39,922 nt of DNA from BNXB01 sp031556375. Its GTDB lineage: Bacteria > Bacteroidota > Bacteroidia > Bacteroidales > Azobacteroidaceae. The stretch is taken from NCBI GenBank assembly GCA_031556375.1, contig JAVBTA010000022.1, positions 1 to 39,922 of the forward strand, in the 5' to 3' direction. The notes below the pieces were generated by a model. The model was not told the origin of the DNA and searched no databases. It saw only the letters and a program-made list of their open reading frames with translations. Positions 1-7,630 of this stretch are shown here, in pieces. Each line of letters starts with the position of its first letter. The first letter of the stretch is position 1. The position numbers were made by a program, and so were the translations under genes.

Positions 1-642
1 AGCAAGACCTTTGCTCCGGAAGTCGGCTATAAAAATATGATGCACTGTGTGTTGGAAGGTGGAAGTATAGAAAGTGACGGACACGGGACGATCCTGACCA
101 CATCTCAATGCTTGTTATCCCCAAACCGTAATGAATACCGGAATAAAATGGAAATTTCCGATTATTTGCAATTGGTATTCGGGGCTAAACGTATCCTTTG
201 GCTTAATCATGGGTTTCTGAGTGGAGACGATACTGACAGCCATATTGATACACTTGCGCGTTTTTGTGATCCGGAAACAATTGCTTATGTACGTTGTGAT
301 GATGAAAAAGATGTTCATTTTCAGGAATTATCACTTATGGAAAAAGAGCTTCTGAAATTCAGAACAGCAGATGAGAAGCCATATAAACTGATTGATCTTC
401 CAATGGCCGACGAAGTCATTTTTGAAGGAGAAAGGTTACCTGCAACATATGCAAACTTCTTGATTATTAACGGAGCTGTGTTGATGCCAACATATAATTC
501 CCCAAAGGATGATATTGCAAAAAAACAACTACAAAAAGCTTTCCCGGACAGGGAAATCATAGGTATCAATTGTTTAGCTTTAATAAAACAGCACGGATCA
601 TTACATTGTGTAACAATGCAGTTCCCGGAAGGGTTTATTTGA
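1..642 (+). CDS. aguA: Agmatine deiminase, 3' part (5' end outside window)
   Basis: The open frame runs in from base 1, so the visible 213 residues are the C-terminal part of a protein that is usually about 340-370 residues long. Agmatine deiminases of the peptidyl-arginine-deiminase (guanidino-modifying) family convert agmatine to N-carbamoylputrescine and ammonia in the cytoplasm. The frame shows the LEGGSIESDGHGTILTT segment, the catalytic HGFLSGDDTDSHID block and, near the end, GSLHC, whose Cys is the expected nucleophile. The next gene encodes the enzyme for the following step, N-carbamoylputrescine amidase, 49 bases downstream on the same strand, which supports an agmatine-to-putrescine operon. 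The first ATG in view, at 37, lies inside the conserved fold and is not the start. The identification is secure; only the missing N-terminus is unknown. Confidence 0.95.
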   Translation, partial: SKTFAPEVGYKNMMHCVLEGGSIESDGHGTILTTSQCLLSPNRNEYRNKMEISDYLQLVFGAKRILWLNHGFLSGDDTDSHIDTLARFCDPETIAYVRCDDEKDVHFQELSLMEKELLKFRTADEKPYKLIDLPMADEVIFEGERLPATYANFLIINGAVLMPTYNSPKDDIAKKQLQKAFPDREIIGINCLALIKQHGSLHCVTMQFPEGFI

Positions 643-665
643 ATTGAGAATTGAGAATTGAATTG
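641..665. repeat. Short direct repeat, GAATTGA units
   Basis: The short spacer after aguA holds tandem units of the type GAATTGAGAATTGAGAATTG, starting at the stop codon. A further ATTGAGAATGA copy lies at 684-695, over the start of the next gene. The same unit, arranged as an inverted pair, follows the gene ending at 21579. No inverted arm is seen here, so this copy does not form a hairpin by itself. Confidence 0.7.
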
Positions 666-691
666 TAAATCGGCCTTAGCCAAAATTGAGA

Positions 692-1591
692 ATGATTATG
701 GTAGCACTTAATTCATTGAAAGTGGGATTAGTTCAGCAGTCTAATGGGCTGGAGATAGAAAATAATATTAAAAAACTGGAAGAAAACATACAGTATTGTG
801 CGTCAAAGGGGGCTCAATTAATTGTTTTACAGGAGTTACATGACTCTTTGTATTTTTGTCAGACGGAAAATCCGGATATTTTTGATTTAGCGGAGACTAT
901 TCCGGGGCCATCTACAGAAAGATTCGGAAAATTAGCCAAAGAACTGAATGTTGTATTAGTGCTTTCTCTATTTGAAAAACGCACACCGGGGTTGTATCAC
1001 AATACTGCTGTTGTCATTGAAAAAGATGGATCTATAGCCGGGAAATACCGTAAGATGCATATTCCGGACGATCCCGCCTATTACGAAAAATTTTATTTCA
1101 CACCCGGAGACCTGGGATTTGAACCAATATCTACTTCTTTAGGTAAATTGGGAGTCCTGGTTTGTTGGGACCAGTGGTATCCTGAAGCCGCCCGGTTGAT
1201 GGCATTAAAAGGAGCCGATTTATTGATTTATCCTACTGCGATCGGTTGGGAATCCACAGATACAATCGAAGAAAAAACACGCCAAAAAGATGCCTGGGTA
1301 ATTTCTCAGAGAGGACATGCCGTTGCAAACGGACTTCCGGTAATTTCTGTTAATCGTGTAGGGCATGAAGCTGATCCATCCGGACAAACCAATGGTATTC
1401 AATTCTGGGGAAATAGTTTTGTCGCAGGACCTCAGGGAGAACTACTAACTGAAGCTTCTAACGATAAGGAAGAATGCCTCATTGTTGAGATAGACATGAA
1501 GCGTTCGGAAAATGTGCGTCGTTGGTGGCCTTTCTTCAGGGACCGTCGTATAGATCACTTCGGAGATCTTACTAAACGATTTATTGATTAG
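692..1591 (+). CDS. aguB: N-carbamoylputrescine amidase
   Basis: This is a carbon-nitrogen hydrolase (nitrilase superfamily) of about 299 residues, a normal length for AguB. It hydrolyses N-carbamoylputrescine to putrescine, CO2 and ammonia in the cytoplasm. The Glu-Lys-Cys catalytic triad is visible: Glu in LQELHDSLYF, Lys in GKYRKMHIPDD, and Cys in LGVLVCWDQWYPEAARLM. The motif after the Lys (DPAYYEKFYFTPGD) is typical of the AguB branch. The frame opens with a TTG at 686, but ATG codons at 692 and 698 are better starts; I chose 692, and 698 is equally possible because no clear ribosome site decides it. It lies directly behind agmatine deiminase, so the two steps are likely co-expressed. 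Its 3' end overlaps the convergent gene on the other strand by 11 bases. Confidence 0.95.
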   Translation: MIMVALNSLKVGLVQQSNGLEIENNIKKLEENIQYCASKGAQLIVLQELHDSLYFCQTENPDIFDLAETIPGPSTERFGKLAKELNVVLVLSLFEKRTPGLYHNTAVVIEKDGSIAGKYRKMHIPDDPAYYEKFYFTPGDLGFEPISTSLGKLGVLVCWDQWYPEAARLMALKGADLLIYPTAIGWESTDTIEEKTRQKDAWVISQRGHAVANGLPVISVNRVGHEADPSGQTNGIQFWGNSFVAGPQGELLTEASNDKEECLIVEIDMKRSENVRRWWPFFRDRRIDHFGDLTKRFID

Positions 1592-2774
1592 TCAAGACGA
1601 AAGCTGAGAAATTGGTATCCGTATTTACCGGACAAAGAGGTAAATAACCGGATATATATCTACCGTTTTCTGTAACCAGAGGTTGTAAATTTTTCATTTC
1701 CAGATGCTTTTCATATAGCTTATCCGCATTTTTATTGAATTCTATCTGAAAATATCCGTACCTATTTTCCTGAAAATGATTCCGGTATAACTCCATTGCC
1801 AGCCAGCCCATCGTATGACGGAAATTGATTTCCACACAAGGATACAAGAATTTTTTTTCATTTTCTTTGTAAATCAGCATATCCACACAGATACAACCTT
1901 TGTAAATCCCCGCAATTTCCCGGCCAAAATAGCCGATCAACTGTTGTTTTACATTTTCAAAAAGCGTTTCATCAACAGACTCAAAGAGGACAGATTTTAT
2001 TTTTTCCTGAGAACAAACAAAATTTCCTTTATAATTTCCTTTATTATCAGTTTGAAACAACGAATATCCTCTGAAATCAACAGTTCCATAAGGATTTGAA
2101 TGAAACAACATAGCAAAATCAAGTTGTTTATCGAGTGCTTTTTCCAGGGATACCCTACCCTGCTTCTTCAACATTCCCTGTAAAATTTGCTGAGAAGACC
2201 TGTCCAGAGGGTGTTGAACCCAAAGTAATCCACGTCCGGAAGAAGAATAAGGAGACTTTATCAACATCGGACTATTTTTCTCCTGCAATTTATTTTCAAT
2301 AGAATCGATATCAGAAAAGAACTCAGGGAGAAGATCTTGCGATAATTCGGGAATCTTATTTAGAAGACATGATAAACATGTTGAAGCAGAATTCCGACTG
2401 ATCAAAGAACGATACTCATCATTCCAGACCGGAATTTTTAAGTCCAGATCATATTTTTTATTTAGTTGCCCAAACAAATGAATACTCTGAGGTGATAATC
2501 CCCAAAGATCAACAGACTGTTCTTTCAATAAATCCTGTTTTAGAAGAAGATCCTCTTTTGTAACATCTTCAGGAATATCAAACAGAGATTTTACTATATT
2601 CCGGAATTCATCATCCAAACGATTTTCGACCAGGACAAAATCATTTTTTTTCGCATACCATGCCGGAAGAAAAGCCAGATCCTGTTGCATTTTTGCAGGA
2701 TTAGCAGGTAGAGTATAGTATGGAGACGCATTCAGAACAGCTTCTTCACTGCCTGGATTGAAGTATTGTAACAT
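1581..2774 (-). CDS. ATP-grasp-like protein of unknown function
   Basis: I do not recognise a named family for this 397-residue protein. Two patches suggest an ATP-grasp fold. One is a Lys followed by a flexible loop, LIKSPYSSSGRG (about 171-182), which resembles the nucleotide-binding loop. The other is an acidic set near the end: Asp298, then PCVEINFRHTMG with Glu315, Asn317 and Arg319, which resembles the metal-binding E-x-N of that superfamily. There is a Cys pair at CLSC (about 133-136) and no signal peptide or membrane segment, so it should be cytoplasmic. Its start lies inside the last codons of topoisomerase III (29-base overlap), so translation is probably coupled. Its end overlaps that of convergent aguB. 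The substrate is unknown; carboxylate-amine ligation or peptide tagging is the usual chemistry of the fold, but that is inference. Confidence 0.65.
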   Translation of the reverse strand: MLQYFNPGSEEAVLNASPYYTLPANPAKMQQDLAFLPAWYAKKNDFVLVENRLDDEFRNIVKSLFDIPEDVTKEDLLLKQDLLKEQSVDLWGLSPQSIHLFGQLNKKYDLDLKIPVWNDEYRSLISRNSASTCLSCLLNKIPELSQDLLPEFFSDIDSIENKLQEKNSPMLIKSPYSSSGRGLLWVQHPLDRSSQQILQGMLKKQGRVSLEKALDKQLDFAMLFHSNPYGTVDFRGYSLFQTDNKGNYKGNFVCSQEKIKSVLFESVDETLFENVKQQLIGYFGREIAGIYKGCICVDMLIYKENEKKFLYPCVEINFRHTMGWLAMELYRNHFQENRYGYFQIEFNKNADKLYEKHLEMKNLQPLVTENGRYISGYLPLCPVNTDTNFSAFVLTNQ

Positions 2775-4527
2775 GATGAACGATTTCCTGTAACATTTGC
2801 TTTAACTCTTCAATAAAAACTTTGGCTTCATACTCCCCCTTTTCAATCTGTCTCAATTTTTTTTCCCAGAGACCGGTTAATTCCGCAGATTTAAGGAGTT
2901 CATCCTGGATTGTATGTATCAAATTGACACCCAGGTCAGTAGCATACAAATTTTTCTTTTCTTTCCGGATATAATTTCGTTTGAATAAGGTTTCTATAAT
3001 AGCAGCCCGGGTAGACGGGCGACCGATACCATTTTCTTTCAAGGCATCGCGAAGTTCATCATTATCAACCAGTTTACCTGCTGTTTCCATCGTCCGGAGC
3101 AAGGTAGCTTCGGTATAATATTTTGGAGGTTGAGTCCATTTTTCTGTCAAAGCAGGTTCATGAGTCCCACTCTCTCCCTTCTCAAAAAGAGGTAATACAC
3201 CTTCTTCGTCCGGATTTTTATCTTCTTCGGGATCTTCTGTTTCTTTCGCAAAAACGACTCTCCATCCGGGTTCCAGGATTTGTTTCCCGGTTACCTTGAA
3301 TTCTATTTCGGCAGCTTCACCCAATACTGTGGTTGTCGAGATTTTACAATTCGGATAAAATGCGGCAATAAAACGACGGGTGACCATATCATAAACTTTC
3401 CGCTCCATCTCCGTAAGGTTGTTTGCGACAACACCTGTAGGGATAATAGCATGGTGATCAGTCACTTTCGAATTATCAAAAACTTTCTTTGTTTTTGGTA
3501 TTTTTTCCTGCAACAACGATTCTGTTAATGCCTGGTAATCACGCAATCCTCTAAGTATATTAGGAACCTTGGGATACATATCATCACTCAAAAATGTAGT
3601 ATCTACGCGAGGATAAGTAGTAACCTTTTTTTCGTAAAGCGATTGAATAATCTTCAAACTGTCGTCTGCTGAGAGAGCAAACTTTTTATTACACTCTACC
3701 TGCAATGAAGTCAGGTCAAACAAACGCGGAGGAAATTCATCTCCTTTCTTTGTTGCAACATCAGTTATCGTGAATAAAGAATCTTTTATTTTTTCCAAAA
3801 AAGCCTCGCCTTCCTCTTGTTTCGTGAATTTCCCTTTAGTAACAGAAAATACAGTATTCCGGTACAAAGTTTTCAATTCCCAATATGGTTCCGGCTTGAA
3901 ATTTTGAATTTCCAACTGCCGGTTTACAATCAAAGCTAAAGTCGGGGTCTGCACACGTCCAATTGAAAGCACATGTTTATTTTGCCCATATTTCACTGTA
4001 TACAAGCGGGTTGCATTCATACCAAGCAACCAATCTCCAATTGCTCTCGACAATCCGGCTTCATATAAAGGTTGGAATTTTTCCTGAAGTTGTAAATTTT
4101 GAAAACCTTCACGTATAGCCTCTTCTGTCAGGGAGGATATCCACAGACGATAGACAGGGCAATTACAACCGGCTTTCTGCATTACCCAACGCTGAATCAG
4201 TTCCCCTTCCTGGCCGGCGTCACCACAGTTGATGACACATTCCGCATCAGCCAGTAATTCTTCTATAACCTTGAATTGTTTTTCGATTCCATCGTTTTGA
4301 ATCACTTTGATTCCAAAACGAGGAGGGATCATCGGGAGATCCTGAAGCGACCAGCGTTTCCACTGAGGATAGTAGTCGTGAGGTTCTTTAAGAGTACACA
4401 AATGTCCGAAAGTCCAGGTTACACGGTATCCATTACCTTCCAGATACCCGTTCTTTTTGGTATTGGCGCCTAAAATAACAGCTATTTCACGTGCTACACT
4501 CGGTTTTTCTGCAATACAGACTTTCAT
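2746..4527 (-). CDS. topB: DNA topoisomerase III (type IA)
   Basis: This is a type IA topoisomerase of 593 residues that cuts one DNA strand through a 5'-phosphotyrosine and passes another through the gap, chiefly in decatenation and recombination intermediates. The Toprim domain (about 1-135) begins MKVCIAEKPSVA with Glu7. The strand-cleavage region has SIGRVQTPTLALIVNRQ (about 188-204) and the active-site TTYPRVDTTFL with Tyr305 and Arg307. The C-terminal gate contains ENGIGRPSTRA. Two points are odd. The Toprim acidic motif reads GDAGQEGE (102-109), so the second Asp of the usual DxD is Gly. No C-terminal zinc-ribbon or basic tail follows the catalytic core, which makes it shorter than many family members. 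A Bacteroidetes -7 element lies just upstream at 4548-4555. The ATP-grasp-like gene overlaps its 3' end. Confidence 0.95.
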   Translation of the reverse strand: MKVCIAEKPSVAREIAVILGANTKKNGYLEGNGYRVTWTFGHLCTLKEPHDYYPQWKRWSLQDLPMIPPRFGIKVIQNDGIEKQFKVIEELLADAECVINCGDAGQEGELIQRWVMQKAGCNCPVYRLWISSLTEEAIREGFQNLQLQEKFQPLYEAGLSRAIGDWLLGMNATRLYTVKYGQNKHVLSIGRVQTPTLALIVNRQLEIQNFKPEPYWELKTLYRNTVFSVTKGKFTKQEEGEAFLEKIKDSLFTITDVATKKGDEFPPRLFDLTSLQVECNKKFALSADDSLKIIQSLYEKKVTTYPRVDTTFLSDDMYPKVPNILRGLRDYQALTESLLQEKIPKTKKVFDNSKVTDHHAIIPTGVVANNLTEMERKVYDMVTRRFIAAFYPNCKISTTTVLGEAAEIEFKVTGKQILEPGWRVVFAKETEDPEEDKNPDEEGVLPLFEKGESGTHEPALTEKWTQPPKYYTEATLLRTMETAGKLVDNDELRDALKENGIGRPSTRAAIIETLFKRNYIRKEKKNLYATDLGVNLIHTIQDELLKSAELTGLWEKKLRQIEKGEYEAKVFIEELKQMLQEIVHHVTILQSRQ

Positions 4528-4547
4528 TCAGTTAATGTTTTAGTTTG

Positions 4548-4555
4548 CAAAATTA
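4548..4555 (-). promoter_or_regulatory. Putative -7 element for topB
   Basis: On the minus strand the sequence TAATTTTG fits the Bacteroidetes -7 consensus TAnnTTTG, 20 bases before the topB ATG. No TTTG is found at the expected -33 spacing, so this is a half-match in AT-rich DNA. Confidence 0.35.
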
Positions 4556-4602
4556 CAAAAAAAATCGTACCTTAGTTGCTTAATTTCAAAATCCATGAAT
4601 CT

Positions 4603-5931
4603 ATGAAAACGAAAACACTCTTCATTTCAATTATTTTAACGTTGAGCTCTTCTATCTTTGCTCAAACAAGTTATACTCCTACAAAAGAGAATCTGGAATC
4701 CCGCAAATGGTTTGAAGAGGCCCGTTTCGGCATGTTCGTCCATTTCGGAGTATCTTCAATGCTTGGAAACGGAGAATGGGTTATGAACAACCGTAATATC
4801 AAAGTCTACGATTATCAACGATTAGGTAAAGCTTTTTATCCGAAAGATTTTGACGCTGCCCAATGGGTTGCTATTGCAAAAAACGCAGGAATGAAATACA
4901 TTACCCTGACTTCCCGTCATCATGACAGCTTTAGCAACTGGGACACCAAACAATCGGATTGGAAAATTACGAATACTCCTTATAGTAAAGACCTGATCAA
5001 GCAATTATCTGCGGAATGTCAGAAACAAGGAATAAAACTGTTTTTATATTACTCTACCCTTGACTGGATGCGGGACGATTATCAATGGAAAACAGGACGT
5101 ACAGGGCAAGAAACAGGCCGTGCAGGAAAAGGGAACTGGGATGCCTACATCAACTTTATGAAAGCCCAGTTAACGGAATTGCTGACAGAATACGGTCCGA
5201 TTGGTGGTATCTGGTTCGACGGGCATTGGGATCAAACTGCTCATGAAAACAGGACTGACCAATCTACCAATGTCGACTGGCATTACAACGAGATCTACAG
5301 CCTCATTCATAAATTACAACCATCCTGTCTGATAGCAAATAACCATCACCTTCCTCCTTTTCCAGGAGAAGATTATCAGATATTTGAGCGCGATCTTCCC
5401 GGAGAGAATAAAGCCGGATTAAGCGGACAAGTCGTCTCTGAAAAATTACCTTTGGAAACTTGTGAAACGATGAACGGGTCGTGGGGATACAGTATCACTG
5501 ACGATAAATACAAGACTGACAAAGAATTAATCGACTATCTGGTTCGCGCGGCAGGTTACGGAGCCAATTTGCTGCTGAATGTAGGCCCAATGCCTAATGG
5601 AGAAATCCAGCCTGAATTTGTAAAAAGCTTAGCGGAAATGGGAAAATGGACTTCCAAATACGGATACACAGTCTATGGTACAAAAGCTGGATTTATCAAA
5701 CCTCAAAGCTGGGGATGCATAACTCAAAAAGACAATAAATACTATATACATATCCTGAAAAACGAAAACCAATCTTTAAGCTTAGATTTTCCGGTCACAA
5801 TTAAATCCGCAGTTTGGGTTGACAACCACGCAAAAGTAAACTGGAAACAGGAGGCAGATAACAAAGCCACTTTTGTATTAGATGGCCCTATGAATGCATT
5901 AGATGCTATTATTGAAGTAACAACAAAATAA
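4603..5931 (+). CDS. Alpha-L-fucosidase, GH29
   Basis: This is a secreted GH29 alpha-L-fucosidase of 442 residues, a retaining enzyme that removes terminal L-fucose from glycans. The signal peptide is MKTKTLFISIILTLSSSIFAQ. The (beta/alpha)8 domain shows WFEEARFGMFVHFG, the sugar-contacting SRHHDSFSNWDT, and GGIWFDGHWD, whose Asp206 is the predicted nucleophile. A beta-sandwich of about 80 residues closes the protein. The frame extends upstream to a TTG at 4576, but the ATG at 4603 gives a clean signal peptide and is preferred. The gene ends two bases from the convergent BACON/cytolysin-like lipoprotein gene and starts 75 bases from divergent topB. It most likely belongs functionally to the glycan locus at 5934-18810, where a GH95 fucosidase is also encoded. 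The family call is firm; the linkage specificity and the acid/base residue are not determined. Confidence 0.95.
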   Translation: MKTKTLFISIILTLSSSIFAQTSYTPTKENLESRKWFEEARFGMFVHFGVSSMLGNGEWVMNNRNIKVYDYQRLGKAFYPKDFDAAQWVAIAKNAGMKYITLTSRHHDSFSNWDTKQSDWKITNTPYSKDLIKQLSAECQKQGIKLFLYYSTLDWMRDDYQWKTGRTGQETGRAGKGNWDAYINFMKAQLTELLTEYGPIGGIWFDGHWDQTAHENRTDQSTNVDWHYNEIYSLIHKLQPSCLIANNHHLPPFPGEDYQIFERDLPGENKAGLSGQVVSEKLPLETCETMNGSWGYSITDDKYKTDKELIDYLVRAAGYGANLLLNVGPMPNGEIQPEFVKSLAEMGKWTSKYGYTVYGTKAGFIKPQSWGCITQKDNKYYIHILKNENQSLSLDFPVTIKSAVWVDNHAKVNWKQEADNKATFVLDGPMNALDAIIEVTTK

Positions 5932-5933
5932 TT

Positions 5934-7466
5934 TTATTTATCAAACTTCAATGAAATAAAAAACTCATCAGTAGTATTTTCCATATAATCGTTGATGTAG
6001 AATCCTACCGGATAGATATTGTCCGATTCCTTTTTTATCGCGTCTTTATAAGCTAAAACCGCATCCATTCTGCCTTTTTTCACTTGCACCTGGTTGTTGT
6101 TGTCGAAATATACATAGCAAATATCGGCAGCATTGATAAGGCTGGTTTCGGCTGTAGTCAACGATTTATCTTCTATAACTTTGTTTATTGCCGACTTTAG
6201 ATCTCGGGAATCGGTATTTGATTCCGTGATTAACAACCCTATACGACCATAACTCATTGTACTTACATATGATACGCCTTTGGCTTTGTCGGCCTGACTC
6301 AATTCTTCTTTAATAAGTTTATCCTGAGGATTATCCATGTCAAGAGTAAAGAATGTCCGTTTGAAAGAATGTATCATTCCGTATTTTTTAGTCATTTCTT
6401 TTTCTTTATACGAAAATCCTGATACCAGTTCATCCAGGCTTACTCCGAAATTAAGCATTCCTACTGCATGCAGAAACCTGTAATCATAAAAATCCTTTTC
6501 ATCGCCGTTTTTTAAAGACCCTGAGGCGGGATTTTTCGCGATGATCTCCCTTGCAAATGCATCTTGTTCAGCCAACGAAGGAACGGCCAGCGTTCTTGCT
6601 ACATCACCGCTGATATTAGCCGATGTTGAAATAGTTACCGGATTGAATGTGTATCCGGTAAATGCGGGAATATTCATTCCCGATTCGCTCTCATTTTTAG
6701 GGCAAACCAAATTACCCAGGTATATATGATTCCTGATACCTGGATTTATAAACAAAGCATTTGTTCTCAATTTCACATAATTCATCACACCGGAAAATTC
6801 CATTTTCTTAAACGGAGAGATAGACAATAAAGGATCCTGGAGAATTTCTTTGCGGCCGCTTTGGCTGATACTTAGTTTCTTATCAACTGTTCCTCCGGTA
6901 AAAACAAGATTAATATGCCGTCCGTCCGGATCTCGATTTTCCAATACTTTAATGGTTATTTCCGTTGATTTATCCCCTTCGGAAGGAGTGACTGAAACCC
7001 AATCGGGCAAGTCGGCCACTTTCCATTTGGTATTGGAGGTCAACTGCACTTTTTCATCATCTCCGAAAACACTCATTGACAGTTTATTCTCACTGAACTT
7101 AACAAACGGATCGAGATCCTTTAAACCCAACTGCTCCACTATAAAGGTTTTACGTGCATCTCCACATATAAAAAGAAGAGAGGCATTTCTTCTTTCAAAC
7201 TCAGTGTTCTCAGATACCGAAAGATAAATCTGAGAATACGGACCATCATGAGGGCCAGGATTAGTTACAATCCAGACAGGAAGGGTCTGTAGTTCCCATA
7301 CCCCACTGGATTCAATTGTAATAACTTCCCCCCCTCCTTTTGCATCTATTGTAAGGGAAGTCTTATCTAACCTGATAAAGTCGTCATCATGTTCATCGTC
7401 GCACGAACCAAACCAGATAGTAACGAAAATAAGTAAAGAATAGCAAAGTAAGTTTTTGAAAGTCAT
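5934..7466 (-). CDS. Surface lipoprotein: two BACON domains plus cytolysin-like (CDC-like) domain
   Basis: This 510-residue protein has a lipoprotein signal (lipobox WFGSC, Cys22) followed by DDEHDDD, the acidic tract that in Bacteroidetes sends lipoproteins to the cell surface. Residues 31-115 and 120-204 are BACON-type sandwiches, each with a central Trp and a terminal VEQLG or ISQSG strand. Residues 215-510 match the order of cholesterol-dependent cytolysin (thiol-activated cytolysin family) segments: FINPGIRNHIYLGNLV resembles the VYPGALLLAN strand; FGVSLDELVSGFSYKEKEMTK resembles LGVDFNAVANNEKK; HSFKRTFFTLDMD resembles AYKQIFYTVSAD; YVSTMSYGR (400-408) resembles VSNVAYGR; and KGRMDAVLAY plus YPVGFYINDY resemble the last domain-3 strands. 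The cholesterol-binding domain 4, its undecapeptide and the usual twin glycine are absent. It has its own promoter. Function unknown: a pore former or a carbohydrate-binding protein on a pore-former fold are both possible. Confidence 0.75.
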   Translation of the reverse strand: MTFKNLLCYSLLIFVTIWFGSCDDEHDDDFIRLDKTSLTIDAKGGGEVITIESSGVWELQTLPVWIVTNPGPHDGPYSQIYLSVSENTEFERRNASLLFICGDARKTFIVEQLGLKDLDPFVKFSENKLSMSVFGDDEKVQLTSNTKWKVADLPDWVSVTPSEGDKSTEITIKVLENRDPDGRHINLVFTGGTVDKKLSISQSGRKEILQDPLLSISPFKKMEFSGVMNYVKLRTNALFINPGIRNHIYLGNLVCPKNESESGMNIPAFTGYTFNPVTISTSANISGDVARTLAVPSLAEQDAFAREIIAKNPASGSLKNGDEKDFYDYRFLHAVGMLNFGVSLDELVSGFSYKEKEMTKKYGMIHSFKRTFFTLDMDNPQDKLIKEELSQADKAKGVSYVSTMSYGRIGLLITESNTDSRDLKSAINKVIEDKSLTTAETSLINAADICYVYFDNNNQVQVKKGRMDAVLAYKDAIKKESDNIYPVGFYINDYMENTTDEFFISLKFDK

Positions 7467-7512
7467 AAGTTTTAACGTTAAATTATTTTATCCCTAAATA
7501 TTACAGAGTTTA

Positions 7513-7545
7513 CAAATTTACCGATAATATACTTGATCCTACAAT
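7513..7545 (-). promoter_or_regulatory. Promoter of the cytolysin-like lipoprotein gene
   Basis: On the minus strand TAAATTTG (7513-7520) is a perfect TAnnTTTG -7 element. ATTG (7542-7545) lies 21 bases upstream, a 3-of-4 match to the -33 TTTG at an accepted spacing. Transcription would start about 40 bases before the ATG at 7466. The 164-base gap that contains it separates this gene from the sulfatase, so the lipoprotein can be expressed independently of the operon. Confidence 0.6.
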
Positions 7546-7630
7546 CTCATTTAGCTTTATTTGGGTTATTTTTATTTTTTTAAGTTAAAAATATCTAATC
7601 TAATCAGGTCAAACTACCTTTAACAATAAC

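Noticed and set aside
5934..7466. MACPF-type (Bacteroides antimicrobial) protein rather than cytolysin-like
   Set aside because: I saw no MACPF signature (Y-G-T-H-[FY] and following W/G set), while the YGR core and flanking strands fit the cytolysin order; distant common fold is still possible.
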